Shown here: positions 1 to 7,147 of the stretch, piece after piece | Layout: the number at the start of each line of letters is the position of its first letter | Position numbering within the stretch: the first letter of the stretch is position 1 | Program-made: the position numbers and the translations under genes | Notes under the pieces: generated by a model | Told to the model about the DNA's origin: nothing | The model's database searches: none | What the model saw: the letters and a program-made list of their open reading frames with translations, nothing else | Assembly: GCA_025351145.1 (NCBI GenBank) | Contig: JANXWM010000396.1 | Span: 1 to 12,131, forward strand | Length of the DNA stretch: 12,131 nucleotides | From: Chitinophagaceae bacterium | Lineage (GTDB): Bacteria; Bacteroidota; Bacteroidia; Chitinophagales; Chitinophagaceae | Direction of reading: 5' to 3'

Positions 1-120
1 GTTACCCAAAAGAAAATATTTACCCCGCTGGATTTAAAGGCGTACCAGGAAAAGCAAAGAACTGCCAAAATAGCTTTCTATGAACGTAAACTCATTGAAC
101 TAAAAGCTGCCGCTGCTTAG
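1..120 (+). CDS. 3' end of an unrecognised gene (partial)
   Basis: An open frame runs from the window edge to a TAG at 118-120 and gives 39 residues ending in LIELKAAAA. The segment is rich in Lys, Glu and Ala and looks helical, with no membrane segment or recognisable motif. The upstream part of the gene lies outside the window, so no function is assigned. The next gene starts 88 bases later on the same strand behind its own promoter-like sequence, so an operon link is doubtful. The reading as a real gene end rests on the clean frame and on codon use similar to the other genes. Confidence 0.6.
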   Translation, partial: VTQKKIFTPLDLKAYQEKQRTAKIAFYERKLIELKAAAA

Positions 121-178
121 GAGTTGTATAGAAGCGTAGATATAAACTGATTGGTTAACGTTACGAGAGATTTTAAGT

Positions 179-186
179 TACTTTCG
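179..186 (+). promoter_or_regulatory. Candidate -7 element of the lipoprotein gene
   Basis: TACTTTCG matches the Bacteroidota -7 consensus TAnnTTTG at all but one fixed position and lies 22 bases before the ATG at 209. No -33 TTG sits at the expected 19-21 bp; the nearest, at 151-153, is 25 bp away. The call is therefore tentative. Confidence 0.35.
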
Positions 187-208
187 TAAATAAATCATTA
201 GGGTTATT

Positions 209-838
209 ATGCGGGCACTTCGGCTTATAGCAATAATTTTATTTGTTGGCTGTTCATCGGAAGACAATAGATTGACTGATAAAAATATTCATCTTCACAA
301 GCTAACCAAGCTTTACGTAACAGGTGACTTTGATGGTGATAGCAAGGAAGACACAATATATCAACACAACTTCTCTAAACTTTTTAACACTGAAATTGAT
401 AGTTCTGCAGACCCTTTTTATAATGCCTGGGATACTGTAGCTAAATGGTTTTATAACCAACAATCTGATGTATATCTTACAATTAATAAAAGCAATCAAG
501 ACAGTTTACATTTAGGTACGGCACAAGGACTTTATTGTTTACTAAACATTGGTGACAATAATTCGGATGGCAAAGATGAAATTGCCTTTGTTGTTGATTA
601 CTGTGACTTTAGTAATCTAAATAGTTGCAACATTTATTCTTTTTGTAATAATAAGTGGGCCAATTTATTGCAGTTCGATATTCATGAAGATGCTTTTATC
701 TTTTCATCTGGCACTACTCCAACATTCAAGAATATTAAAGGCTATTTAGAAAGACAGGATAAACACTGGATTTTTAAAGACTATAATAAACAAGGTGAAA
801 GTCAAATGAAACAATTAAGATTAACTAAATGCAGATGA
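209..838 (+). CDS. Small lipoprotein with FG-GAP/EF-hand-like calcium loops
   Basis: The 209-residue product starts with a short lipoprotein signal (hydrophobic L6-V13, lipobox ending G14-C15), so the mature protein is probably anchored in a membrane by Cys15. Two Asp-rich loops are visible. The first is DFDGDSKED at residues 40-48, with D40, D42, D44 and D48 spaced like a calcium-binding loop. The second is around residues 116-124 (DNNSDGKDE). Both are followed by hydrophobic beta-like strands, as in FG-GAP/VCBS-type repeats. Several cysteines cluster near residues 130-145. No catalytic motif is seen. The gene looks more AT-rich than its neighbours, which may indicate recent acquisition. It stands alone: the next gene, nadE, is on the opposite strand. 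A calcium-binding surface role is inferred from the loops only. Confidence 0.75.
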   Translation: MRALRLIAIILFVGCSSEDNRLTDKNIHLHKLTKLYVTGDFDGDSKEDTIYQHNFSKLFNTEIDSSADPFYNAWDTVAKWFYNQQSDVYLTINKSNQDSLHLGTAQGLYCLLNIGDNNSDGKDEIAFVVDYCDFSNLNSCNIYSFCNNKWANLLQFDIHEDAFIFSSGTTPTFKNIKGYLERQDKHWIFKDYNKQGESQMKQLRLTKCR

Positions 839-935
839 TTTAACACCCGCAACAAGCAGTAAAAACCTGCGGAATAAAATCTAACTTTTTGATGGTTTTA
901 TTTGCTTAGACCTTTCTTCAATCCTCGCTTCGGTA

Positions 936-1016
936 AAAGCTCAGTCATGTTCCGAAAGTACAAGAGTGCGACGCAAGTAAAGCTTAATTGATATTCTTCA
1001 GCCTGGCTAAAAAAAA
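936..1016 (+). repeat. Intergenic repeat copy 1 (right-arm type 1)
   Basis: The core at 958-977 reads GTACAAGAGTGCGACGCAAG. The left arm is AGCTCAGTCATGTTCCG, and the right arm is GTAAAGCTT followed by AGCCTGGCT and an A-run. By eye, positions 958-1015 match 52 of 58 bases of the copy at 10928-10985. It lies between the convergent ends of the lipoprotein gene and nadE. Confidence 0.85.
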
Positions 1017-1053
1017 CATTTCCTTACAATCCATTGAATCCTAAAATCCAGGT

Positions 1054-2736
1054 TCAGGACAAATACTTACCAACAATTGGTACCCTTCTGCCAACGCCAA
1101 AAGCTTTTGGCGATACGCGGATGATGGGGCAAAACTGGTTGCGTTTGTATTCGTTTGTGTTTACCATTTTCAATGTACGGTCAACAAGCGCAGCATCAAA
1201 ACCCTGCGCTTTTATTTCGTTAGGGCCTTGCCTGCGTTCAATATACTGGTATAAAATTTTGTCGAGTATACTGTAGTCGGGTAAGCTGTCGCTGTCTTTC
1301 TGGTTAGGCCGCAGCTCCGCACTTGGCGCTTTGCTGATGATATTTTCGGGGATAATTTCTTTGTTACGGTTAATATATTTCGCCAGTTGGTACACCTGCA
1401 TTTTATAGCAATCGCCCAATACGCCAAGGCCACCGGCCATATCGCCGTATAAGGTTCCATAACCAGTAGCCAGCTCGCTTTTGTTGGAAGTATTGAGTAA
1501 AATATAACCAAACTTATTCGAGATGGCCATAAGCAAATTGCCACGTGTTCTGCTCTGTATATTTTCTTCAGCCAACGAAAAAGGAAGATCGTTGAAAATG
1601 GGTTTCAGTGTTTCGAGAAATGATTCATATACCGCATTAATGTGGATGATATCATAAGGGTTTTCTAAGTTCCTGCTCAGGGCCACCGCATCATCTACCG
1701 AATGTTCTGTTGAATAAGGCGAAGGCATTAACACGGCACGCACATTTTCTTTGCCAAGCGCTTCGCAGGCTAATGCCAGTGTAACCGCACTGTCAATACC
1801 ACCCGAAGAACCAAGAATGGCTTTGGTAAAACCCATCTTTATAAAATAATCTTTAATGCCCATTACGAGTGCCGCATGTATCTGTGCAATGTTCAGTTCG
1901 GGTTCTAAACCTTCGGGTGTAAGTTCTTTATCGGGCACACGGCTTGCGGGTTCAATAATGGGCGCATCAATACTGCCATCATCGTTTAATGTAACAGCTT
2001 CAACAGCTTCTTTGAACATGGGGAGTGACTTGCATAAATTGGCATCCTTATCAAAAACAAGGGAAGCTCCATCAAACACCACTTCTGTTTGACTGCCTAC
2101 TGCATTGCAGTAAAACATAGGAATTTTATACTTCAGCACATTCGATTTTATAACAGCTTTACGGTCTTCATCGTGTGTATAATCAAATGGCGATGCACTC
2201 AGGTTAATCATTACATCAGGCTGTTGCTCCATCAGCTTATCCATTGGGCAAATGCGGTAAAGCGGGTTATCACCAAGGTTCCAGATGTCCTCGCAAATGG
2301 TTACTGCCAGGCGCTTTCCTTTAAATTCAATAATGTTCCATTCGTAAGCCGGTTCAAAATAACGGTACTCGTCAAACACATCGTAAGTAGGCAAACAGGT
2401 TTTATGTATCTCAGCTTTTATTTCCTTTTCATACAAAAAGAAAGCTGCATTAAATAAGTCTTTTCCTTCTCTTATGGTATTGCGTGCAGGCGAACCAACC
2501 AGTACTGCAATGCTATCTGTATGCTCTTTTATTTCATCGATTGCAGCATAACATTTATTGATAAAATCATTGAATTCCAAAAAATCCCTCGATGGGTAAC
2601 CGCAGATACTCAGTTCACTAAACACGATTAAATCCGCATGCTGTGCTTTGGCTTCTTCAATTGCACCGATAATTTTTTTGGTATTGCTATCGAAGTTGCC
2701 AACATGATAATTCTGTTGCGCTAAAACTATTTTCAT
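1054..2736 (-). CDS. nadE: Glutamine-dependent NAD+ synthase
   Basis: This cytoplasmic enzyme makes NAD+ from nicotinic acid adenine dinucleotide, ATP and glutamine (EC 6.3.5.1), the last step of NAD synthesis. The 560-residue product has the usual two domains. An N-terminal nitrilase-type glutaminase covers about residues 1-265, with the expected Glu-Lys-Cys triad visible as E41 (FSELSICGYP), K112 (HKTCLP) and C148 (TICEDIW). A C-terminal synthetase domain follows, with the ATP pyrophosphatase loop SSGGIDS at 310-316. The length is normal for the two-domain form, which can use glutamine rather than only ammonia. The start is the ATG at 2736, directly before the conserved MKIVLAQQNYHVG. It diverges from gldB; from memory, a nadE/gldB neighbourhood is common in Bacteroidota. 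A repeat copy occupies the shared upstream region. Confidence 0.97.
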   Translation of the reverse strand: MKIVLAQQNYHVGNFDSNTKKIIGAIEEAKAQHADLIVFSELSICGYPSRDFLEFNDFINKCYAAIDEIKEHTDSIAVLVGSPARNTIREGKDLFNAAFFLYEKEIKAEIHKTCLPTYDVFDEYRYFEPAYEWNIIEFKGKRLAVTICEDIWNLGDNPLYRICPMDKLMEQQPDVMINLSASPFDYTHDEDRKAVIKSNVLKYKIPMFYCNAVGSQTEVVFDGASLVFDKDANLCKSLPMFKEAVEAVTLNDDGSIDAPIIEPASRVPDKELTPEGLEPELNIAQIHAALVMGIKDYFIKMGFTKAILGSSGGIDSAVTLALACEALGKENVRAVLMPSPYSTEHSVDDAVALSRNLENPYDIIHINAVYESFLETLKPIFNDLPFSLAEENIQSRTRGNLLMAISNKFGYILLNTSNKSELATGYGTLYGDMAGGLGVLGDCYKMQVYQLAKYINRNKEIIPENIISKAPSAELRPNQKDSDSLPDYSILDKILYQYIERRQGPNEIKAQGFDAALVDRTLKMVNTNEYKRNQFCPIIRVSPKAFGVGRRVPIVGKYLS

Positions 2737-2790
2737 ACTGCAAATTTCACGAATTAATGCGAATCAGGGATTAAGAAGTTAATGAGCAAT

Positions 2791-2869
2791 TATGAACCCG
2801 GCTCCGGGGAATTCTATGAGACTTTACTTGCGTCGCACACTTGTACTGCAGGAACATTATTGAGCTTTC
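2791..2869 (-). repeat. Intergenic repeat copy 2 (nadE/gldB divergent region)
   Basis: On the minus strand the core at 2827-2846 reads GTACAAGTGTGCGACGCAAG, one base different from copy 1. The left arm is AGCTCAATAATGTTCC. The right arm starts GTAAAG (type 1) and ends in a GC-rich dyad, CCCGGCTCCGGG on the plus strand (about 2797-2808). The repeat occupies much of the divergent promoter region and points towards nadE, with its core ending 91 nt before the nadE start. Confidence 0.82.
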
Positions 2870-2937
2870 AACAGCCACGCTCAAAGAAAACCGCGTCTTA
2901 ACAAAATCATTTCGGCTCTTTAACGTTAATTAGCAGC

Positions 2938-3948
2938 ATGAAAAATTTTCTTTTTCTTTTATTGGTTGTCATTTGCATTTATTCCTGCGGTAACAACAAA
3001 AATATCCCCGATGTTTCCGGCATAAAAGTGCAGTCTGACATTCAACGCTTCGACAAAGATTTTTTTACTATAGACACAAGTCACATACAGACTGCTTTAA
3101 CGCAACTGCAAAAAAAATATCCTTCTTTCCTCAACGACTTTTTATACAATATTCTCGCTGTTCCGCCACAACCCGACAGTGCTGCGCAAAAAGTAAAAAT
3201 GTTTATTCACGATTATAAACCCATTTACGATTCCGCTGAACTGTTATTTGCAAACACAGAAAAAATACAGAAAGAAATTGAAAGGGGTTTACAGTTTGTT
3301 CAGTATTATTTTCCCAGGTATAAACTGCCGCAGCATATCGTTACTTTCATTGGTCCGGTTGAAGGTTATGCAAATGTGCTTACCTCAGCAGGCCTTGCAG
3401 TAGGCTTACAATTATACCTGGGAAAAGATTTCCCGGTTTACCACACCGGGTACATTGAAGAAGTATATCCTTTATACCAGTCAAGGCGATTTGAGCCGCA
3501 GTATATTCCTGTTAACTGCGTAAAAAACATCATTGATGATATTTATCCCGCACCGCAGGGCGACATGCCGATGGTCTATCAAATGGTAGAAGCGGGTAAG
3601 CGTTTATTCCTGCTCGATAAGCTGCTGCCCGAAACGGCAGACAGTTTAAAAACGGGCTATACTCAAATTCAGCTGGATGGCTGTTACGATAACGAAGCAA
3701 TGATCTGGAATTATTTTCTGCAGAATAATTTACTATACGCGTCAGACCCTGCTTTAACAAGGGACTATATGAACGATGCGCCTAAAACAGAGATCCTGGG
3801 TAATGGATCACCCGGTTTTATAGGACAGTTCACTGGCTGGCAGATCATTAAAAAATGGATGGAAATAAAACCTGAAACAACGCTGGAACAATTACTGCAA
3901 ACACCAGCCAAACAGATTTTTGAAGAAGCAAAGTATAAGCCTAAATAA
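2938..3948 (+). CDS. gldB: Gliding motility lipoprotein GldB
   Basis: This is a 336-residue lipoprotein with signal MKNFLFLLLVVICIYSC and lipidated Cys17. After a short linker comes the GldB-typical start of the conserved region (IQRFDKDFF, about residues 35-43), then the stretch with KYPSFLNDFLYNI (about 59-72) and the later block HTGYIEEVYPLYQSRRFEP. The length is normal for the family. GldB is one of the core Gld proteins of Bacteroidota and is required for gliding in Flavobacterium; its biochemical role is unsettled. Members of the phylum without visible gliding also carry it. No gldC follows directly, unlike in Flavobacterium: the next gene is apaG, in convergent orientation. The ATG at 2938 is chosen because it starts the signal peptide. 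Confidence 0.93.
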   Translation: MKNFLFLLLVVICIYSCGNNKNIPDVSGIKVQSDIQRFDKDFFTIDTSHIQTALTQLQKKYPSFLNDFLYNILAVPPQPDSAAQKVKMFIHDYKPIYDSAELLFANTEKIQKEIERGLQFVQYYFPRYKLPQHIVTFIGPVEGYANVLTSAGLAVGLQLYLGKDFPVYHTGYIEEVYPLYQSRRFEPQYIPVNCVKNIIDDIYPAPQGDMPMVYQMVEAGKRLFLLDKLLPETADSLKTGYTQIQLDGCYDNEAMIWNYFLQNNLLYASDPALTRDYMNDAPKTEILGNGSPGFIGQFTGWQIIKKWMEIKPETTLEQLLQTPAKQIFEEAKYKPK

Positions 3949-3951
3949 TGT

Positions 3952-4024
3952 GCGGATGAGTGGATATGCAGATGCATATACTTTTTTTGCATTTGCTTTT
4001 TCATTTGCATATCTGCACATCCGC
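3952..4024. terminator. Bidirectional stem-loop between gldB and apaG
   Basis: The arms at 3952-3969 and 4007-4024 pair over 18 positions with one mismatch and two G-U pairs. The 37-nt loop contains two T-runs. The stem begins 3 bases after the gldB stop, and its other arm reaches the last base of the apaG stop codon, so it can serve both convergent genes. There is no clean T-tract immediately after the stem, so it may act by blocking convergent transcription or by protecting 3' ends rather than as a textbook intrinsic terminator. Confidence 0.6.
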
Positions 4025-4410
4025 TAATTATTCTTAAACGGAACAATCATTTCAAACGGAGGGATCTTTACTTTAAAATTGGTTTTAGTATTTTGGTTTT
4101 CCATAGTATAAAAACCATACATGCGGCCAATTTCAGTTTTTAAATTACAACCGCTTACATACTGAAATTGTTCACCCTGGGGCAACACCGGCTGAACACC
4201 TACCACACCTTCACCCTCTACTTCACGCTGCTCGCCGTTGCTGTCGAAAATATACCATTGCCTGCGCAAAAGTTTAATGGTAAAATTGTTGTGGTTGTGA
4301 ATGGTAATACGGTAGGCAAACATAAACTCGTTGTTCACAGGGTTGCTGTAATCGGCCTGGTAGTAGGTTTCCACATTTATCTCAACACCTTCTGATATTT
4401 TCGACGCCAT
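4024..4410 (-). CDS. apaG: ApaG domain protein
   Basis: The 128-residue product matches the ApaG family in length and along most of its sequence. Conserved features are the N-terminal GVEINVETYYQADYS, then FAYRITIHNHN, LLRRQWYIFDSNG and the EVEGEGVVGVQPVL glycine-rich turn, then the G-rich FQYVSGC strand and the terminal FKVKIPPFEMIVP. ApaG forms a fibronectin type III-like beta sandwich. It has been linked to cobalt and magnesium phenotypes in enterobacteria, and the same fold occurs in F-box proteins; its biochemical function is not established. It is cytoplasmic, with no signal peptide. It stands alone here, convergent with gldB. The start at 4410 fits the family; an A/T-rich stretch with CATATTTG just upstream could be a -7 element. 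Confidence 0.95.
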   Translation of the reverse strand: MASKISEGVEINVETYYQADYSNPVNNEFMFAYRITIHNHNNFTIKLLRRQWYIFDSNGEQREVEGEGVVGVQPVLPQGEQFQYVSGCNLKTEIGRMYGFYTMENQNTKTNFKVKIPPFEMIVPFKNN

Positions 4411-4593
4411 TTACAAATATGTTTACGGCTGTAAAGTTAGTGATAACAAGTTTGAAAAAAGGCCACTCAATTTATTGCGCCCTATAAAATATTTTGTACC
4501 CGGCATTGAAGCTTTGTGAAACTTTATTTCCATCTGAGACGGACCATTGTACTGCCGGATCTTTTGGCCGAAGGTTGACCGTGAACAGATCAC

Positions 4594-4645
4594 AATTGTT
4601 CTGAACGTACAAGAGTGCGACGCAAGAGGCGATGCCATATAATTC
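4594..4645 (+). repeat. Intergenic repeat copy 3 (right-arm type 2)
   Basis: The core at 4607-4626 reads GTACAAGAGTGCGACGCAAG, preceded by TTGTTCTGAAC and followed by AGGCGATGCCATA. This is the second kind of right arm, different from copies 1, 2 and 10. The right side runs straight into the stem-loop at 4646-4678. An inverted, almost identical copy lies on the other side of the M16 gene. Confidence 0.85.
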
Positions 4646-4678
4646 AAAAGCCGGGACAATAAAATTGCTCCGGCTTTT
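4646..4678. terminator. Terminator stem-loop downstream of the M16 peptidase gene
   Basis: AAAAGCCGG (4646-4654) pairs with CCGGCTTTT (4670-4678), and inside the loop CAAT and ATTG can extend the stem. T-runs flank both sides. It lies 18 bases past the end of the M16 gene on the minus strand, where it reads as a GC-rich hairpin followed by TTTT. It can also work on the plus strand, where it would stop any transcript coming through repeat copy 3. Confidence 0.75.
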
Positions 4679-4696
4679 TAAACGCATTTAATCAAT

Positions 4697-5935
4697 TTAG
4701 TTTTTACTGTGGTACAGCAAAGTGTTGCTGTTGTTTTCGGCAAATATTTCTTTGCTGTATTTTAAAATATCTTCTGTGGTAATGGCCTGGTATCTTCCCA
4801 TTTCTTCATTCATCAAATTGGCGTTGCCAAGCAGTTCGTAATTGGCGAGGCTGCCAGCACGGCTCATGATGGTCATGTCTTCAAAAGTAATAATGCTTTC
4901 TGTTTTGTTTTTTACTTTCTGTAATTCATGATCACCAACCGCATCGCTTTTTATTTTGTTTAGTTCTTCTTTCACAGCAGTTTCAGCCGCGTCCATTTTT
5001 ACTCCTTTAACCAATTTGCCTTCAATGGTTACAAGGCCCGCATCAATGCTGCCAAACTGGTAACAATCAATACTGCTGAAGAGTTGCTTTTCTTTTACAA
5101 GGCTTTGGTACAAACGCGATGAAGCGCCGCCGCCCAATACCTCTGTAATTAATTCGGTTACATAATAACCGGCATCTAAACGCGAAGGCATATGCCATGT
5201 TTTATAGAAGGCATCAAGTGGAACATCAGCCGTAACTTCCCGTTTTTTTGCTGCCGTTTGCAAAGGCTCCTGCGGTAATAAGCGGTTATAAGTTTCACCT
5301 ATGGGTATACTGCCAAACCATTTTTCGGCAAGGCGTTTTACCTCTTCGGTTTTTACATTGCCGGCCACTACAAGTATCGCATTGTTGGGGCGGTAATGTT
5401 TAAAAAAGAAATGTTTTACATCATCGAGCTGCACATTTTCTACATGGCTCAGTTCTTTGCCAATCGTCATCCAACGGTAAGGGTGAACAGTGTAAGCAAG
5501 CTCACGCATTTTATGCCAAACATCGCCGTAAGGCTGATTAATGTAATGTTCCTTAAACTCTTCGCATACCACTTTGCGCTGCACATCGAGGCTTTTTTTG
5601 CTGAAGGCGAGGCTCAGCATACGGTCGCTCTCAAGCCAGAAAGCGGTTTCTATATTTTGTGCCGGTAACTGACAGTAATAGTTGGTAAGGTCGTTGGTGG
5701 TATAAGCATTGTTTTCGCCACCGGCCCTTTGCAGTGGCTCATCGTAGTCTTTAATATTGATGCTGCCGCCAAACATCAGGTGTTCGAATAAATGCGCAAA
5801 GCCGGTTTTGTTGGGGTCTTCATCCCTTGCGCCCACATCGTACATCACATTTACAACCGCCATGGGGGTTGATACATCTTCATGCACCAGCACACGCAAA
5901 CCATTATCGAGCACAAACTTGTTGTAATGAATCAT
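4697..5935 (-). CDS. M16 family zinc peptidase (pitrilysin/MPP-like, single unit)
   Basis: The 412-residue product carries the inverted zinc motif HLFEH at residues 48-52 (H48, E51, H52). The third zinc ligand is expected in the acidic stretch CEEFKE around residues 124-129. Other family marks are DNGLRVLVHED at the N-terminus, the GGENNAYTTNDLTNYY block (72-87) and the region with GGGASSRLYQSLVKEKQLFSS in the second half. The size fits one two-domain M16B subunit as in mitochondrial processing peptidase. No signal peptide is seen, so it is probably cytoplasmic. Many Bacteroidota encode a second, metal-free M16 subunit next door; none is present here, so it may form homodimers or pair with a distant gene. 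The start at 5935 fits the family N-terminus. Confidence 0.93.
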   Translation of the reverse strand: MIHYNKFVLDNGLRVLVHEDVSTPMAVVNVMYDVGARDEDPNKTGFAHLFEHLMFGGSINIKDYDEPLQRAGGENNAYTTNDLTNYYCQLPAQNIETAFWLESDRMLSLAFSKKSLDVQRKVVCEEFKEHYINQPYGDVWHKMRELAYTVHPYRWMTIGKELSHVENVQLDDVKHFFFKHYRPNNAILVVAGNVKTEEVKRLAEKWFGSIPIGETYNRLLPQEPLQTAAKKREVTADVPLDAFYKTWHMPSRLDAGYYVTELITEVLGGGASSRLYQSLVKEKQLFSSIDCYQFGSIDAGLVTIEGKLVKGVKMDAAETAVKEELNKIKSDAVGDHELQKVKNKTESIITFEDMTIMSRAGSLANYELLGNANLMNEEMGRYQAITTEDILKYSKEIFAENNSNTLLYHSKN

Positions 5936-6010
5936 AAATTTTAAATGAAGAGCTGCAAATTAAGTAAACAAAAGTTTTAGAAAGCATAAACCCTGTACAT
6001 TCAAATTTGT

Positions 6011-6099
6011 TGAGAGATTTTTTGGTCCGGGCTAAAGTATTTTATGGCATCGCCTCTTGCGTCGCACTCTTTTACTTTCAGATACTTTACTGAGCATTT
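6011..6099 (-). repeat. Intergenic repeat copy 4 (right-arm type 2)
   Basis: On the minus strand the core at 6056-6075 reads GTAAAAGAGTGCGACGCAAG. The left arm is ATGCTCAGTAAAG, and the right arm is AGGCGATGCCATA followed by AAATACTTTAGCCCGG. Positions 6043-6075 match copy 3 (4607-4639) at 32 of 33 bases, in inverted orientation across the M16 gene. The core ends 121 nt before the M16 start, in the sense direction. Confidence 0.85.
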
Positions 6100-6136
6100 A
6101 CCGCAGCGAAAGGAACAGCATCAATGAAAAGAAAAA

Positions 6137-6526
6137 TCATTTTTTTATCCAGTAATCAGCCACATTTACATCATCAGCAACAGCAAGTGAAATTTTAAAG
6201 AGCCTTGAATACGAGGGAATTTTTTTGTAATTATCCATATCATCTTTAGAAGTAAAAGTTGTTACATATACATGCTTTACCAAAGTATCCCGTGTTGATA
6301 CATTTATGCCCATCTCAAAATCTTTTACCAGCGGGTTTTTTGCAAGGCTTACATAAATATCATCCAATGCCTTTATACTGTCGGCAGGTGCATCCGGTTT
6401 AAAGGTTATCATTACAATATGCCTTAAAAGAGATGCAGATGAATTTCCGGTTTGTGCGGTTGTTTTATTTTGAAACAAAACGCTCACTGCCGCAAACATT
6501 AAAAATGAAAAAAGTATTTTCTTCAT
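6137..6526 (-). CDS. Exported Dabb (stress-responsive alpha/beta-barrel) domain protein
   Basis: The 129-residue product has an N-terminal signal peptide (about residues 1-25, ending near TTAQ). A single Dabb domain follows, starting with the typical LRHIVMITFKPDA and continuing through ALDDIYVSLAKNPLVKDFEMG, KHVYVTTFTSKDDMDNY and the closing ADYWIKK. Dabb proteins are small dimeric ferredoxin-like barrels. Cytoplasmic members include plant stress proteins and some polyketide cyclases, but the role of exported Bacteroidota members is not known. No catalytic residue can be named. The gene is on the same strand as the M16 peptidase but separated from it by 201 bp holding repeat copy 4, so an operon is uncertain. 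Confidence 0.88.
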   Translation of the reverse strand: MKKILFSFLMFAAVSVLFQNKTTAQTGNSSASLLRHIVMITFKPDAPADSIKALDDIYVSLAKNPLVKDFEMGINVSTRDTLVKHVYVTTFTSKDDMDNYKKIPSYSRLFKISLAVADDVNVADYWIKK

Positions 6527-6644
6527 ATGCTTTGTTTTAAGAGGTAAGCTACTAATAATTTTAATAACCGCGGTAAACCCGGATTTTGCTGTTGGTGTTT
6601 AATGGCCCATAAACAAGTGCTGCTTTTAATGACAATACCTGTTA

Positions 6645-6750
6645 TGCAGTACAGGAGTGCGACCCTGGGTTCCGTTGCATGAGGAAACGCAACGTGGCAT
6701 AGGCCTGCGTCACAAAATACCTTAGCTGGTAAACAAACAATCTTTTCTCC
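6645..6750 (+). repeat. Intergenic repeat copy 5, core split by a hairpin insert
   Basis: The core begins GTACAGGAGTGCGAC at 6649-6663, then is interrupted by about 42 bases containing CGTTGC (6673-6678) pairing with GCAACG (6689-6694). The repeat resumes as GCGTCACAAAATACC and TTAGCTGGTAAACAAACAA, which is the type 2 right arm. The break falls at the end of GTGCGAC, within the central dyad of the intact core. Confidence 0.65.
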
Positions 6751-6755
6751 TTACC

Positions 6756-6780
6756 GTTGACGTTGTTGTCCCCCGTCAAC
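6756..6780. repeat. Short inverted repeat
   Basis: GTTGACG (6756-6762) and CGTCAAC (6774-6780) are perfect inverted arms around 11 bases. They lie just past the right arm of repeat copy 5. There is no T-run after them, so this is not called a terminator. Confidence 0.45.
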
Positions 6781-6855
6781 CTACGCTTCTATATAAGTCG
6801 ATACTAACTAATTGAAAATCAGCAAAAAAATTTGCGACTTATTTCGCCACATGAC

Positions 6856-6871
6856 GCAACGCCGCCGTTGC
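6856..6871. repeat. Short GC-rich hairpin
   Basis: GCAACG (6856-6861) and CGTTGC (6866-6871) pair around the 4-nt loop CCGC. The left arm is part of GACGCAAC, a piece of the repeat core, so this may be a decayed repeat fragment. The same two hexamers, in the opposite order, form the hairpin inside copy 5. Confidence 0.5.
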
Positions 6872-6887
6872 TGGGAGACTTCAATAA

Positions 6888-6980
6888 AAGCTCAATAAAT
6901 TTCCGAACGTACAAGTGAGTGACACAACAGGCGATGCCATGAAATACTACAGCTTGCTACAAAATATTCTTCTCCCCACA
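6888..6980 (+). repeat. Intergenic repeat copy 6 (diverged core, type 2 arm)
   Basis: The left arm AAGCTCAATAAATTTCCGAAC leads into a changed core, GTACAAGTGAGTGACACAAC (6909-6928). A well-kept type 2 right arm follows, AGGCGATGCCATGAAATAC and then AGCTTGCTACAAAATATTC. The core has lost the TGCGACGCA dyad. It shares GTGAG with copy 9, so the two may form a subfamily. Confidence 0.75.
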
Positions 6981-7114
6981 AACAATAAAGCATCTGAAGC
7001 AACAATACCATCTGCGCCTTTAATTGTAATAGTTACACTACTATTTTTTCTTTTCGCAGCGTGTTGATACACAGTCAGATATTCTTAGATCAACAAGAAA
7101 AAATAATTTATTTG

Positions 7115-7147
7115 ATAAATATTTATTGTTTATCAATAAATATTTAT
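7115..7147. promoter_or_regulatory. Candidate operator: perfect 14-bp inverted repeat
   Basis: ATAAATATTTATTG (7115-7128) and its exact reverse complement (7134-7147) flank 5 bases. Each arm contains the 12-bp palindrome ATAAATATTTAT (7115-7126 and 7136-7147), and the two palindrome centres are 21 bp apart, about two helical turns. The element covers the -33 box and the spacer up to the -7 box of the DUF2975-HTH unit. It is therefore well placed for repression by the HTH protein encoded by the second gene; that autoregulation is inferred. Confidence 0.65.

Larger units (their letters stand above)
6527..7109. other. Long gene-free region with repeats and hairpins
   Basis: No convincing gene is present on either strand between the Dabb gene and the DUF2975 promoter. 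The region holds two repeat copies (6645-6750 and 6888-6980) and several short dyads: CGTTGC/GCAACG (6673-6694), GTTGACG/CGTCAAC (6756-6780), GCAACG/CGTTGC (6856-6871) and AATAGT/ACTATT followed by a T-run (7028-7050). Plus-strand transcription through it could give a structured non-coding RNA, but no promoter for that is identified. It may simply be a site where repeats accumulate. Confidence 0.55.

Noticed and set aside
958..977. Calling the repeat core an intrinsic terminator
   Set aside because: The dyad TGCG-A-CGCA is too short and no T-run follows the core; copies also lie upstream of genes as often as downstream.
2089..2457. 122-residue plus-strand frame inside nadE
   Set aside because: It is fully antisense to well-conserved NAD synthase sequence, so it is a shadow.
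4423..4687. Two overlapping small minus-strand frames between apaG and the M16 gene
   Set aside because: Both cross repeat copy 3, and one also runs through the terminator stem; neither has any recognisable protein feature.
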